A stretch of DNA of 64,000 bases from Streptomyces sp. NBC_00370 (GCF_036084755.1 NZ_CP107968.1:8006001-8070000), one strand, 5' to 3'. Shown: positions 24,907 through 33,708, counted from the first letter of the stretch. Translations and numbers: made by a program. The notes: generated by a model not told the origin, from the sequence alone.

Positions 24907-24923
24907 CGGGCGGGAAAGGGACC

Positions 24924-26663
24924 ATGATGAAAGTGCTGCCCCTGCGGCTGAGACGGCTGTCCACCGCCTCCGCCTCGGTGATCGTCACCACGCTCGCCCT
25001 GGTCGGGGCGTTCCTCACCCCCGCCATGACCGCGCAGGCCGCCGACCCGGCGTACAAGGTGCTCCTCTTCTCCAAGACGGCCGGGTTCCGGCACGACTCC
25101 ATCCCGGCCGGCACCCAGGCCGTACGGGAGATCGGCGCGGCCAACAACTTCACCGTCACGGCGACCGAGGACAGCAACGCCTTCACCGCGTCCAACCTGG
25201 CGCAGTACAAGGCGGTGGTGTTCCTCAGCACCACGGGCGACATGCTGACCGACGCGCAGCAGTCCGCGCTGCAGACGTACGTCGCCGGAGGCGGCGGCTA
25301 CGTCGGCGTCCACGCGGCGGCCGACGCCGAGTACGAGTCGCCGCAGTACGAGCAGCTCGTCGGCGCCTGGTTCAAGAGCCACCCGGCGATCCAGCAGGCC
25401 ACGGTGCGCACCGAGGACCGTGCCAACCCGGCGACCGCCCACTTCGGGCAGACCTGGGCGCACACCGACGAGCTGTACAACTACCGCACCAACCCGCGGG
25501 CCAACGTGCACGTCCTGCAGACCCTCGACGAATCCAGTTACTCCGGCGGCGAGATGGGCGGTGACCACCCCATCACGTGGTGCCACCCGCAGGGCGGCGG
25601 ACGTTCGTTCTACACCGGCCTCGGCCACACCATCGAGACGTACGCCGACTCGTCGTTCCGTACGCTGCTGCTCGGCGGCATCCGGTACGCGGCCGGCTTC
25701 GCAAAGGCCGACTGCCGTCCGGACAGCGGGTACACGAGCCTGTACAACGGCTCGACGACCGGCTGGTCGCAGGCAGGGCCCGGCAGCTTCACCAACACCG
25801 ACGCCACCCTCACCTCCACCGGAGGCATGGGGCTGCTCTGGTACCGGGCGAAGGAGTACGCCTCGTACTCCCTGAAGCTGGACTGGAAGCTGGCGGGCGA
25901 CGACAACTCCGGTGTCTACGTGGGCTTCCCGGCCTCCGACGACCCCAACTCGGCCGTCAACCAGGGCTACGAGGTGCAGATCGACGCGACGGACAGCGCC
26001 GACCGCACCACCGGGGCCGTCTACGGGTTCAAGTCCGCGGACATCGCGGCCAGGGACGCGGCGCTCAACCCGCCGGGCCAGTGGAACACCTACGAGCTGC
26101 GGGTGGAGGGCGAGCGCCTGCAGGTCTTCCTGAACGGCGCGAAGATCAACGACTTCACCAACACCGACCCGGTCAGGTCGCTGAAGCAGGGCTACATCGG
26201 GATCCAGAACCACAGCGGGGACGACGACGTGTCGTTCCGCAACATCCGGATCAAGGAGCTGGGCGGCACCACCCCGACCAGTTCGACCTACGAGGGCGAG
26301 TCGTACACCTCGGGTTCCGGTGTGCAGCCCGCCGACCACGGCCCCGCCAGCGGTGGCAGGACGCTCGGCTACATCGAGAACGGTGACTGGGCCGGCTACT
26401 CCCAGGCGAGTCTGAACGGCGTCAAGTCCTTCACGGCGAAGGTCTCTTCGGCGGGCGCTGGCGGTACCGTCCAGATCCGCTCGGGCTCGGCCACCGGACC
26501 GGTGATCGGTTCGGTCGCCGTCCCCAACACCGGTGGCTGGGAGACTTTCCGGACGGTCTCCACGACCCTGCCGGGAACCGCCACGGGGCCGCTCTACCTC
26601 ACCTTCACGGGTGGGGCGGGGTCCCTGTTCGACATCGACACCATCACACTGACGCGGAGCTGA
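24924..26663 (+). CDS. Secreted ThuA-DUF1080 (3-keto-glycoside hydrolase-like)-CBM6 protein
   Basis: A 579-residue exported protein. Signal peptide (1 to about 40), ThuA-like domain (about 45-270: KVLLFSKTAGFRHDSIPAGTQAVREIG, YVGVHAAADAEYE, GGGRSFYTGLGHT), DUF1080/3-keto-disaccharide hydrolase domain (about 278-455, LYNGSTTGWSQ, NSGVYVGFP, GYIGIQNH), and a C-terminal CBM6. ThuA and DUF1080 proteins act on 3-keto sugars. It sits 17 bases after the GSDH gene; an alternative GTG start at 24903 would overlap that gene's stop. The two secreted enzymes are probably made together and act in sequence. Confidence 0.85.
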   Translation: MMKVLPLRLRRLSTASASVIVTTLALVGAFLTPAMTAQAADPAYKVLLFSKTAGFRHDSIPAGTQAVREIGAANNFTVTATEDSNAFTASNLAQYKAVVFLSTTGDMLTDAQQSALQTYVAGGGGYVGVHAAADAEYESPQYEQLVGAWFKSHPAIQQATVRTEDRANPATAHFGQTWAHTDELYNYRTNPRANVHVLQTLDESSYSGGEMGGDHPITWCHPQGGGRSFYTGLGHTIETYADSSFRTLLLGGIRYAAGFAKADCRPDSGYTSLYNGSTTGWSQAGPGSFTNTDATLTSTGGMGLLWYRAKEYASYSLKLDWKLAGDDNSGVYVGFPASDDPNSAVNQGYEVQIDATDSADRTTGAVYGFKSADIAARDAALNPPGQWNTYELRVEGERLQVFLNGAKINDFTNTDPVRSLKQGYIGIQNHSGDDDVSFRNIRIKELGGTTPTSSTYEGESYTSGSGVQPADHGPASGGRTLGYIENGDWAGYSQASLNGVKSFTAKVSSAGAGGTVQIRSGSATGPVIGSVAVPNTGGWETFRTVSTTLPGTATGPLYLTFTGGAGSLFDIDTITLTRS

Positions 26664-26687
26664 ACCAGGCTTCGCAGCAGGCACGTT

Positions 26688-26743
26688 CGCATCCGGCAGG
26701 GGCGGGCCCCGGGGAGACCTGGGGTTCGCCCCTGCCGGATGCG
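26688..26743 (+). terminator. Strong terminator of the GSDH/ThuA operon
   Basis: A perfect 17-bp stem (26688-26704 with 26727-26743), loop of 22 bases; ends the two-gene operon and may also serve the convergent gene at 26783. Confidence 0.85.
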
Positions 26744-26782
26744 GTACGTGTCACCCGCACCGTGCGTCCGATGTCCGCGACG

Positions 26783-27439
26783 TCAGGAACGGGTGCGGTA
26801 CAGACCGCGTCCCGCGCGGTCGGCGCGCGAGGTGGCGACGAGCCGGTCGAGCGTGCTGCGCACGGCGTTGATGTTGCCGGGGGAGTCGTCACGGCCGAGG
26901 GCGGCCGCCACGTCACGGGCGCGTACGGCGTCACCGTTCGCTGCGGCGAGGATCGCGACGACCTGCTCGGTCAGCCCGCTCGGGTTCTTGTCCTGTGCCG
27001 CCGCGGACGCCTTCGCCGGCTTCTCGGCCGACGCCTTGGCGCTCTTCGGTGTGCTGTTCTTCTTCGCGGCGGGACGCTTGGCCGTTTCCTTCTTGGCCTC
27101 GGCCTTCGGCTCCGCCTTCGGGTTCGCCGCCTTGCGGGCCTTGCGACGGGCCGGGGCTGCCGTGCCAGCTGCGGCGGAGGAGTCCTCCTGCGCCGTGTGT
27201 TCGGCTTCCGCAACCTCGTCCGCGGGCGCCGCGACGGCCGCTGCCTCTGCCAGCACGTGCGGTGCGTCGGACAGCGCCACCAGGGCGGTCAGCGCGGAGC
27301 GCACCGACTCCAGCCGGTCGGTCACCGCCGCCAGTTCCTTTTCCAGCGACTGCTGGTGAGCCTCAAGACGAGGAAGTTCCGTCTTCAGGAGGGCTGTTGT
27401 CGTTCCGACGCTGTCCGGTGTGCCGGATGTCGATGTCAT
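26783..27439 (-). CDS. Ala/Lys-rich protein with N-terminal coiled coil and C-terminal winged-helix-like part
   Basis: A 218-residue protein without a recognised name. Residues 10-55 form a likely coiled coil (RLEAHQQSLEKELAAVTDRLESVRSAL), 60-150 is Ala/Lys/Pro-rich and very basic (KAEPKAEAKKETAKRPAAKK), like histone H1 tails, and 155-218 (LTEQVVAILAAANGDAVRARDVAAALG...VRSTLDRLVATSRADR) looks like a helix-turn-helix/winged helix. A nucleoid-associated or DNA-binding role is plausible but inferred from composition only. Confidence 0.65.
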   Translation of the reverse strand: MTSTSGTPDSVGTTTALLKTELPRLEAHQQSLEKELAAVTDRLESVRSALTALVALSDAPHVLAEAAAVAAPADEVAEAEHTAQEDSSAAAGTAAPARRKARKAANPKAEPKAEAKKETAKRPAAKKNSTPKSAKASAEKPAKASAAAQDKNPSGLTEQVVAILAAANGDAVRARDVAAALGRDDSPGNINAVRSTLDRLVATSRADRAGRGLYRTRS

Positions 27440-27780
27440 GGTGTCACCTTTCCATTCAGAACCACCGATTGTTGCCCCCGTTGGCGGCCGCTGCCGTGCA
27501 GCCTAAGCGGTGTGGGAACCAATGTAGTTGACACCGGCGGTGAAGTTGACACCGACGACCTGTTGTTGTGGCTGTTCAGGCTCCTCGCGGGGCTGCGGCA
27601 CGTACGTAACTTCGACTCCCGACCGTACTGACACTGCACGACCGCCGTACGCACTTCCCACCGGCCGGCCCTCTCCGGCACACCGCGCGGTCCGTCGTCC
27701 CGTACCACCCGGGTACCCGGACAGATGCCCGATGAACTGCGGCTATTCCGGTCCGGGTACCCGGGTGGTACGGTCAAAGG
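27440..27780. other. Divergent intergenic region with large inverted repeat
   Basis: The only strong structure is the inverted repeat at 27700-27773 (separate entry). Open frames crossing this region look like composition artefacts. Confidence 0.5.
27700..27773 (+). promoter_or_regulatory. Toxin-antitoxin operator: 23-bp inverted repeats
   Basis: Bases 27700-27722 and 27751-27773 are perfect inverted copies, and each contains a 12-bp palindrome CCGGGTACCCGG. The right arm includes TACGGT (27769-27774), a -10-like box only 6 bases before the antitoxin ATG. A repressor bound here would cover the promoter and start site; the mRNA is probably leaderless. Confidence 0.75.
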
Positions 27781-28032
27781 ATGGCAGCTCTCAATGTGGA
27801 CTTCCCCGACACGGAACTCCAGGAGATCCGCGAGATCGCCTCGGAGCGCGGCATGACGATGAAGGCGTTCGTCCGGGCGTCGACCGCCGACGCCGTCGTA
27901 CGGCACCGGGCCATGAAGGAAGGCGCGGACGTCTTCCGACGCGTCTTCGGCGACACGGCCCTCGCCGACGCCATCGCGGACGCCGGTATCGACGACGGGC
28001 CCGGCCGCGGTTCCGCGGGACGGGCCGCCTGA
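27781..28032 (+). CDS. Antitoxin, ribbon-helix-helix type
   Basis: An 83-residue protein beginning AALNVDFPDTELQEIREIASERGMTMKAFVRAS, a ribbon-helix-helix DNA-binding fold, with a flexible Gly/Asp/Arg C-terminal tail that could wrap the toxin. No ribosome binding site precedes the ATG, consistent with a leaderless mRNA. The following Doc-like gene starts 2 bases after the stop, so the pair is translationally linked. By family habit it would repress its own promoter through the flanking inverted repeats. Confidence 0.8.
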   Translation: MAALNVDFPDTELQEIREIASERGMTMKAFVRASTADAVVRHRAMKEGADVFRRVFGDTALADAIADAGIDDGPGRGSAGRAA

Positions 28033-28034
28033 CC

Positions 28035-28412
28035 GTGCCGCCGGTCCTGTACGTCGACGTGCGCTGGCTGCTGCATCAGCAGGAGAGTGTCCTGCCCGAC
28101 CACCCCGTGGTGTCCGACTTCTCCGCGCTGGTCGCCGCCGTCGCCCGGCACCGCGTCGATCCGCCGCGGCTCGGCATGGATTCAGATCCCGCCTGGCGGG
28201 CAGCAGCACTGCTGCACACACTCGTCGTCCTCAAGCCACTGCCCGCCTACAACGTACGGTTCGCCTGCGCCGTCGCCATCGCCTACATGAGCATGTGCGG
28301 CGAGGGCGTGGACGCGCCGTACGGTGAAATCGTCGAACTCACCAAGCAGTTGACCGCCGAGAAGACCGATGTCTTCGACGCGGCCGACCGTATCCGGTCC
28401 TGGCGGATCTGA
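28035..28412 (+). CDS. Doc-like (Fic fold) toxin component
   Basis: A 125-residue protein with the helical arrangement of Doc toxins. The region corresponding to the Fic/Doc motif HxFxxANKR reads LKPLPAYNVRFACAVAIAYM: the catalytic histidine is replaced by lysine and the DGN/ANK residues by PAYNV. So either it has lost AMP-transfer/kinase activity or it uses a different chemistry. The GTG start follows the antitoxin stop by 2 bases. Family name rests on gene order and the alignment of this motif. Confidence 0.72.
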   Translation: MPPVLYVDVRWLLHQQESVLPDHPVVSDFSALVAAVARHRVDPPRLGMDSDPAWRAAALLHTLVVLKPLPAYNVRFACAVAIAYMSMCGEGVDAPYGEIVELTKQLTAEKTDVFDAADRIRSWRI

Positions 28413-28448
28413 GCGCGTCCCGCCGGCGCCGTCTACCAAGGAGTCCGT

Positions 28449-28766
28449 ATGACCACCTACGTCATCACGATCCCCGGCACGTTCCTGGAGGAGCTGACCG
28501 AGGACTCCCGCGCCACGCTGGTGGCCCGGCTGCGCCCTGCGGACCCGCAGAACACCGCCCTCGGCGAGGCGGAGGAGCTGGACATCCTCAGCGTCAACGA
28601 GAACGGCACCTTCAACATCCGGCTGGAGGTCGAGGCCGACAACAACCACGCGGCCGAGGCCGAGGCGAAGCGTCTCGCGGGCGCGGCCCTGCACGACGCC
28701 GGCCTCTCCGAGGACCGGGCACCGCTCGGCCCCGCCGTGATCACCGGCATCGACGGCGACTTCTGA
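28449..28766 (+). CDS. Conserved hypothetical protein, 105 residues
   Basis: A soluble, acidic protein starting TTYVITIPGTFLEELTEDSR and with a middle stretch NGTFNIRLEVEADNNHAAEAEAKRL. A good AAGGAG site is at 28438. No membrane segment, cysteine or known motif. It lies 36 bases after the toxin gene, so it could belong to that transcript. Function unknown. Confidence 0.75.
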   Translation: MTTYVITIPGTFLEELTEDSRATLVARLRPADPQNTALGEAEELDILSVNENGTFNIRLEVEADNNHAAEAEAKRLAGAALHDAGLSEDRAPLGPAVITGIDGDF

Positions 28767-28776
28767 GCCGCCGCGC

Positions 28777-29505
28777 TCACTCCTTGCGCGCCACCACCAC
28801 GGCGCACCGCGGACCGCCGTCCGGCCGCGCACCCAGCTCGGTCAGCGGCAGCAGCTCCGTGACGAAACCCGCGTCCGCCAGTTCGGCCAGCACGTCCGGC
28901 AGCCGGAAGGTGCGGTAGTACATGACGAACGTGGGGTGCCAGAGCGCGTTGCGCAGCCGCATCCCCGCGTCGAACGCCCACAGCGCCCAGTAGAGCCGGG
29001 AGCCGACGGGCGGCGGCGCGGGGAACGGAAAGACGAACAGCCCGCCGGGCCGCAGCGCGGCATGGGTCTGCGCGAACAGCGCCGGCCGCTCGCCGGGCAG
29101 GAAGTGCCCGAACGCCCCGAAGCTCGTCGCCAGGTCGTGGACCGGGCCGAAGGGCAGCCGCCGCGCGTCGGCCCGTACGAACTCCACGGCGGGCCCGTCC
29201 GCGGCAGCCGGCTGGGCCTCGCGGGCCGCCGCCAGCATCCCGGCACTGAAATCGACACCGATGACCCGCTCGTCACACAGCTGCCGCAGCGCCCCCACCC
29301 CGGCGCCGGTGCCACAGCACACGTCGAGCCCGGTACGGAAAGGGCCCAGCGGCCGTACCGCCCGCACCACCGCGTCCAGCAGATACCCCGGCGTCCGGAA
29401 CGGTGTCAGGTCGAACTTCGGAGCGAGCAGGTCGTAGCCGTGCTCGATGGACGACAGCGCCTGGACGGCGAGTTCGCGGAGGGTCGGGCCCTTGGGGGTG
29501 AACAT
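28777..29505 (-). CDS. SAM-dependent methyltransferase (class I)
   Basis: A 242-residue Rossmann-fold methyltransferase. SAM motif I is LDVCCGTGAGVGAL, followed by VIGVDFSAGMLAAARE and the post-motif ARRLPFGPVHDLATSFGAFGHF; the ALRPGGLFVFPF region is motif III-like. Substrate unknown. Start ATG at 29505; the frame is open farther upstream but the homologous part begins here. It is convergent with the 105-residue hypothetical and divergent from the small membrane gene. Confidence 0.85.
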   Translation of the reverse strand: MFTPKGPTLRELAVQALSSIEHGYDLLAPKFDLTPFRTPGYLLDAVVRAVRPLGPFRTGLDVCCGTGAGVGALRQLCDERVIGVDFSAGMLAAAREAQPAAADGPAVEFVRADARRLPFGPVHDLATSFGAFGHFLPGERPALFAQTHAALRPGGLFVFPFPAPPPVGSRLYWALWAFDAGMRLRNALWHPTFVMYYRTFRLPDVLAELADAGFVTELLPLTELGARPDGGPRCAVVVARKE

Positions 29506-29574
29506 CGCGGCCAGCCTAACCGCCCGGCGTACGGACCGCTTTCCGGGGCAACGGGATGGACAAGGAGGTGCCCC

Positions 29575-29892
29575 ATGACGGAGCACACGCACGACGGCCG
29601 GCCCACAGCACACACCGGCCGGCTCGCGCCGCACACCGGACACGACGACAAACCGATGTCCCCGCTGGAGCCCGGCACGGTCCAGCGAGGCCAACTCCGG
29701 GCGCGTACGGCGGACATCGCGTGGACGGCACTGTGTGTCGTCCTCGGCGCGTGGGCACTGTTCGAGGCGGTCGGCGTCATCAGGGGTGACACCGACGCGT
29801 GGATCTTCTGCGCCGTGGCAGCGGTGCTGTTCGCCGTCGCGTTCTGGACCCGCCTGGCAGCCCGCAAGGCCCGGGCCCGCACCCACCTGTGA
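29575..29892 (+). CDS. Small membrane protein with two helices
   Basis: A 105-residue protein: a His/Thr-rich N-terminus (EHTHDGRPTAHTG), then two membrane helices at about 48-68 (AWTALCVVLGAWALFEAVGVI) and 76-93 (IFCAVAAVLFAVAFWTRL) and a basic tail. AAGGAGG precedes the ATG. No known family. Confidence 0.75.
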   Translation: MTEHTHDGRPTAHTGRLAPHTGHDDKPMSPLEPGTVQRGQLRARTADIAWTALCVVLGAWALFEAVGVIRGDTDAWIFCAVAAVLFAVAFWTRLAARKARARTHL

Positions 29893-29897
29893 TCATT

Positions 29898-29935
29898 CAC
29901 CACCGAGCCCCCTCGTCACCACCGAGCCCCCTCGT
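29898..29935. repeat. Two 19-bp direct repeats
   Basis: CACCACCGAGCCCCCTCGT occurs twice in tandem, immediately after the small membrane gene's stop. Confidence 0.8.
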
Positions 29936-30020
29936 CACCGCTGTGCCACCTCGACGAAACTGAGCGTGCCCGGCCGGGCGGGGCGCGGACGCTCCCTTCT
30001 GACGGGCTATCGTTGGTGCC

Positions 30021-30956
30021 ATGTCCGTCCCAGAGCTGATCCGCATCGTCTCCCGCGACTCGCCCATGGCACTGGCCCAAGTGGCACGTGTACGCGCCGA
30101 ACTGGCCGCGCTGCACCCCGGGATCGCCACCGAGGTCGTCCCGGTCAGGACGACGGGGGACAAGTGGATGGGCGACCTGTCCCAGGTCGAGGGGAAGGGC
30201 GCCTTCACCAAAGAGGTCGACGCCGCCCTGCTCGCCGGTGAGGCCGATCTCGCCGTGCACTGCGTCAAGGACATCCCGGCCGACCGTCCGCTGCCCGCCG
30301 GTACGACCTTCGCCGCCTTCCTCAAGCGTGACGACATCCGCGACGCCCTCGTCCACCCCGGCGGGCTCACCCTCGACGAGCTGCCGGACGGGACCAGGAT
30401 CGGTACGTCGTCCGTCCGCCGTGTCGCCCAACTCGCCGCCTCCCACCCGCAGCTGGAGTGCGTACCGTTCCGCGGCAACGCCAACCGCCGGCTGGAGAAG
30501 CTGGCCGCGGGCGAGGCCGACGCGCTGCTCCTCGCCGCCGCCGGGCTCGACCGGATCGGCCGCCGTGACGTGATCACGGAGGTCCTGTCGACCGAGGCGA
30601 TGTGCCCGCCGATCGGCGCCGGTGTGCTCGCCCTGCAGTGCCGTCAGGACGACACGGCCACCATCGACGCCGTCAGCGATCTCGGCGACCCGGACACCTA
30701 CCGCGAGACCACGGCCGAACGCATGTTCCTCCATGTGCTCCAGGGCCACTGCAACTCGCCGATCGCCGGATACGCCAAGGCCCACCGCAACGGCGACCTC
30801 TCGCTGCGCGCCTGCGTCTTCACGCCCGACGGCAAGACCGTGCTCAACGCCCACGAGTGGGCGGGCCCGCTCGACCCGGCCACGCTCGGTACCTCCGTCG
30901 CCGTGACCCTGCTGCGCCAGGGCGCCCGTGAACTGATCGACGCCATCGACCACTGA
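30021..30956 (+). CDS. hemC: Porphobilinogen deaminase (hydroxymethylbilane synthase)
   Basis: A 311-residue enzyme that joins four porphobilinogen units into hydroxymethylbilane for heme and corrinoid synthesis. Visible marks: [14 protein letters not shown], the catalytic aspartate in [23 protein letters not shown] and [12 protein letters not shown], and the dipyrromethane cofactor cysteine C244 in GHCNSPIAG (usually GGCxxP). No other heme gene (hemA, hemB, hemD, hemL) is nearby, so this may be a second, non-housekeeping copy. Confidence 0.92.
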   Translation: MSVPELIRIVSRDSPMALAQVARVRAELAALHPGIATEVVPVRTTGDKWMGDLSQVEGKGAFTKEVDAALLAGEADLAVHCVKDIPADRPLPAGTTFAAFLKRDDIRDALVHPGGLTLDELPDGTRIGTSSVRRVAQLAASHPQLECVPFRGNANRRLEKLAAGEADALLLAAAGLDRIGRRDVITEVLSTEAMCPPIGAGVLALQCRQDDTATIDAVSDLGDPDTYRETTAERMFLHVLQGHCNSPIAGYAKAHRNGDLSLRACVFTPDGKTVLNAHEWAGPLDPATLGTSVAVTLLRQGARELIDAIDH

Positions 30957-31045
30957 CGGCGGGTCCGCCCGCAATTCAACTGGGCGACGGGCCACGGTCA
31001 TATGGACGCCCGCACCGGTGTCATCGCGCCTGCGAGTGTCCACGG

Positions 31046-32479
31046 ATGCTCGCCCTGAACGTTGACGTGGACCCCGGCCGCTGCCGGACGCTCGGATTCG
31101 TGGGGGCCGTCGCGATCATGGCCGGCGGACTCACGGCGGGCGCCCTGCCGGTCCGTGAGGAGTTCGTGCCGACCTCTGGGCGGGTCGCCCTCGGCCTGCT
31201 CTGTGTCTACTTCGGCATCGTGCTGCTGATAGCGGCCTGGTGGTGGCTCGGCCGCAGCGTACGGGGGCCACGGCCGCCCGCCCCGCGCGAGCTGACGACG
31301 ACGCTGCTGGTGTGGGCGGCGCCGCTGGTCCTCGGCCCGCCCCTGTTCAGCAGGGACGTCTACAGCTATCTGGCGCAGGGCGCCATGGTTCATTCCGGCA
31401 TCGACGTGTACAGCCACGGCCCCGACCGGCTCGGCGGTCCGCTCGCCGCCGAGGTCGCGCCCGTCTGGCGGCACACCCCCGCCCCGTACGGCCCCGTCTT
31501 TCTCGCCGTCGCGGGCAAGGCCGCGGGGCTCGCCCGGCTCGACGTTCCCGCCGGGGTCCTCGGCATGCGGCTCGTGGCCCTGCTCGGCGTCGCCCTGATG
31601 ATCGCCGTCCTGCCGACCCTGGCCCGCCGCTGCGGCGTCGATCCGTCCGCTGCCCTGTGGCTCGGGGCGCTCAACCCCCTCGTCCTGCTGCATCTGGTGG
31701 CGGGAGCACACAACGACGCCCTGATGCTGGGCCTGCTCGGCCTCGGCCTGGTCGCCGCCCTCGGCGCCCGTCCCGTGCCCGCGACCGTCCTGATCGCACT
31801 CGCCGCGTTGGTCAAGGCTCCCGCGGCGCTCGGACTGCTCACCGTCGCCGCCCTCTGGGCCGGGCAGCTGACCGGCCGGGCCCGCACCCTCAGAGCCCTG
31901 GCGCTGACCTGCGCCGTCGCACTGGCCACCACCGCGGCCGTGACGGCGCTCGCCGGCACCGGTTACGGCTGGCTCGGCGCCCTCGGCACCCCCGTGTCGG
32001 CCGGGAACTGGTCGCTGACGAGCGGGCTCGGCCGGCTCAGCGGCATGCTGCTGGACGCGACGGGCAGCGGACTCGGCCATTTCGCGCTGCCGCTGTGGCG
32101 GCTACTGGGCGTGCTGGCGACGGCCGCCGTGGTGGTCACACTCTGGCTGCGCCGCGAACGCACCGGCGTGGTCCACGCGCTCGCGCTCGGCCTGCTGACG
32201 CTCTTCGCCCTCGGCCCCGCCCTGCGGCCCTGGTACGCGCTGTGGGGGCTGTTCCTGATCGCCGTCTCCGCGCCGCCCGGCCGGCTGCGTCGATGGGCGG
32301 CGGCCGGCAGCGGTGTGCTCGCCCTCGGACTGCTGCCGGACGGACTGCCGCCCGGCGGGCTGCAACTCGCCCTCGCCATCTGCGGCGGAATACTGGCGCT
32401 GCTCGCCCTGTGGTGGATGTTCCTGCTGGCACCCGCCGACACCACCCTGGCGGCGCCGCTGCCCAGGACCGTCTCGTGA
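31046..32479 (+). CDS. Polyprenol-phosphomannose-dependent mannosyltransferase (MptB-like)
   Basis: A 477-residue protein with about twelve membrane segments and the MptB-type motif LFSRDVYSYLAQGAMVHSG in an outside loop, where the catalytic aspartate of GT-C enzymes lies (D in SRDVYS). In mycobacteria and corynebacteria MptB makes the alpha-1,6-mannan backbone of lipomannan from decaprenyl-phosphomannose; in Streptomyces a related glycan or lipid is probable. The stop overlaps the next GT gene's GTG start (GTGA), so the two are coupled. The ATG has only a weak ribosome binding site. Confidence 0.8.
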   Translation: MLALNVDVDPGRCRTLGFVGAVAIMAGGLTAGALPVREEFVPTSGRVALGLLCVYFGIVLLIAAWWWLGRSVRGPRPPAPRELTTTLLVWAAPLVLGPPLFSRDVYSYLAQGAMVHSGIDVYSHGPDRLGGPLAAEVAPVWRHTPAPYGPVFLAVAGKAAGLARLDVPAGVLGMRLVALLGVALMIAVLPTLARRCGVDPSAALWLGALNPLVLLHLVAGAHNDALMLGLLGLGLVAALGARPVPATVLIALAALVKAPAALGLLTVAALWAGQLTGRARTLRALALTCAVALATTAAVTALAGTGYGWLGALGTPVSAGNWSLTSGLGRLSGMLLDATGSGLGHFALPLWRLLGVLATAAVVVTLWLRRERTGVVHALALGLLTLFALGPALRPWYALWGLFLIAVSAPPGRLRRWAAAGSGVLALGLLPDGLPPGGLQLALAICGGILALLALWWMFLLAPADTTLAAPLPRTVS

Positions 32480-33708
32480 GACGGCTGCGTACGGCCCTGG
32501 AGACGCCCGCCGGACGGCCCGTCGCAGCCGGCCTGCTGATCGCGGCGACGGCCGCCTTCCTGGTGACCGTCCCGCTGTTCCGGCACTTCTTCGACGTCGG
32601 TGTCTACTACGGCGCCGTCGGCGACTGGGTCCACCACGGCGGCCGGATCTACGACTACCTCAGCCCTGGCACGCACTACGGCTTCACCTACCCGCCGTTC
32701 GCCGCGGTCGCCATGCTGCCGATGGCGCTCGTGCCCTGGCCGGCCGCCGTGGCCGTCAGCATCACGCTGAGCCTGGTGGCCTCGGCGCTGCTGCTCCACT
32801 GGCTGGCAGCGCCCGCCGTCCGGCGCGAGCGGTGGGTGCGCTGGTTCGCCTTCGCCGTCATCGGCTGCCTCTTCGCCCTGCTCGAACCCGTCAACGACAC
32901 CTTCAGCTTCGGCCAGGTGAATCTGGTGCTGTGCGCGCTCGTCTTCGCCGACGCGCGGCTGCTCGCCACCGGACACGGCAAGCACGCGGGCATCGGCATC
33001 GGACTCGCCGCCGCCGTCAAACTCACCCCCGCGCTGTACATCGGTTATCTGCTGGTCACCGGACGGCGCAGACAGGCCGCGACAGCGGCGGCCACGGCGG
33101 CGGGGGCCACCCTGCTCGCCGCGCTGATCGACCCGGCCGCCTCCCGCACCTTCTGGTCCACCGCCCTGTGGGACACCGGCAGGGTCGGCTCACTCAGCTA
33201 TGTCTCCAACCAGTCGCTGCAAGGAGTCCTCGCCCGGCTCGGCCCGTACGGCGACAGCAGGGCGCTCTGGGCGGCGTGCGCCGCCGTCGTCCTCGCCGTC
33301 TGGGCGTACCGCTGCCGCGCCGCCGTCCGCGCGGGCGACGAACTGGCCGGCTTCGCGCTGACCGGCCTCGCCGCCTGTCTCGTCTCACCGGTCACCTGGG
33401 TGCACCACCTGGTCTGGGCGCTCCCCGCACTGCTGCTCCTCACCGACTCGGCCCTGCGCCGCCGCCACCGCGGCCTGCTCGTCGCGTGCGCCGTGTCGTA
33501 CGTCCTCCTGTGCGCGAGCGTGGTCTGGCTGTGGCGGGCGGACTCCGGCGGACTCGACGCCTTCCTCGGCTCGAACACCTACGTCTGGATCACGCTCTGG
33601 CTGCTCGTGGCACTGCCGTTCGGCCGACCCGAATCTGTACCGGCCACGACAGCCATACGCCAGTATGGTGGGGAGAGAATCTTCCGTAGCGACCAGAGGC
33701 ACACGTGA
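32476..33708 (+). CDS. GT87 (DUF2029) family membrane glycosyltransferase
   Basis: A 410-residue multi-pass protein of the GT-C fold. The acidic motif in the first outer loop (RHFFDVGVYYGAVGDW) and HYGFTYPPFAA, AAVKLTPALYIGYL and SNQSLQGVLARL are those of the polyprenol-phosphate-mannose (PimE-like) alpha-mannosyltransferases. It starts at the GTG overlapping the mptB-like stop. Its last 20 or so codons run through the promoter of the following MerR-like gene, and its own stop overlaps that gene's GTG. Confidence 0.82.
   Translation: MRRLRTALETPAGRPVAAGLLIAATAAFLVTVPLFRHFFDVGVYYGAVGDWVHHGGRIYDYLSPGTHYGFTYPPFAAVAMLPMALVPWPAAVAVSITLSLVASALLLHWLAAPAVRRERWVRWFAFAVIGCLFALLEPVNDTFSFGQVNLVLCALVFADARLLATGHGKHAGIGIGLAAAVKLTPALYIGYLLVTGRRRQAATAAATAAGATLLAALIDPAASRTFWSTALWDTGRVGSLSYVSNQSLQGVLARLGPYGDSRALWAACAAVVLAVWAYRCRAAVRAGDELAGFALTGLAACLVSPVTWVHHLVWALPALLLLTDSALRRRHRGLLVACAVSYVLLCASVVWLWRADSGGLDAFLGSNTYVWITLWLLVALPFGRPESVPATTAIRQYGGERIFRSDQRHT
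33653..33668 (+). promoter_or_regulatory. Inverted repeat before the MerR-like gene
   Basis: CCATAC-GCCA-GTATGG (6-bp arms) lies 37 bases before the GTG of the MerR-like gene and inside the 3' end of the GT87 gene; possible autoregulatory operator. Confidence 0.4.
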
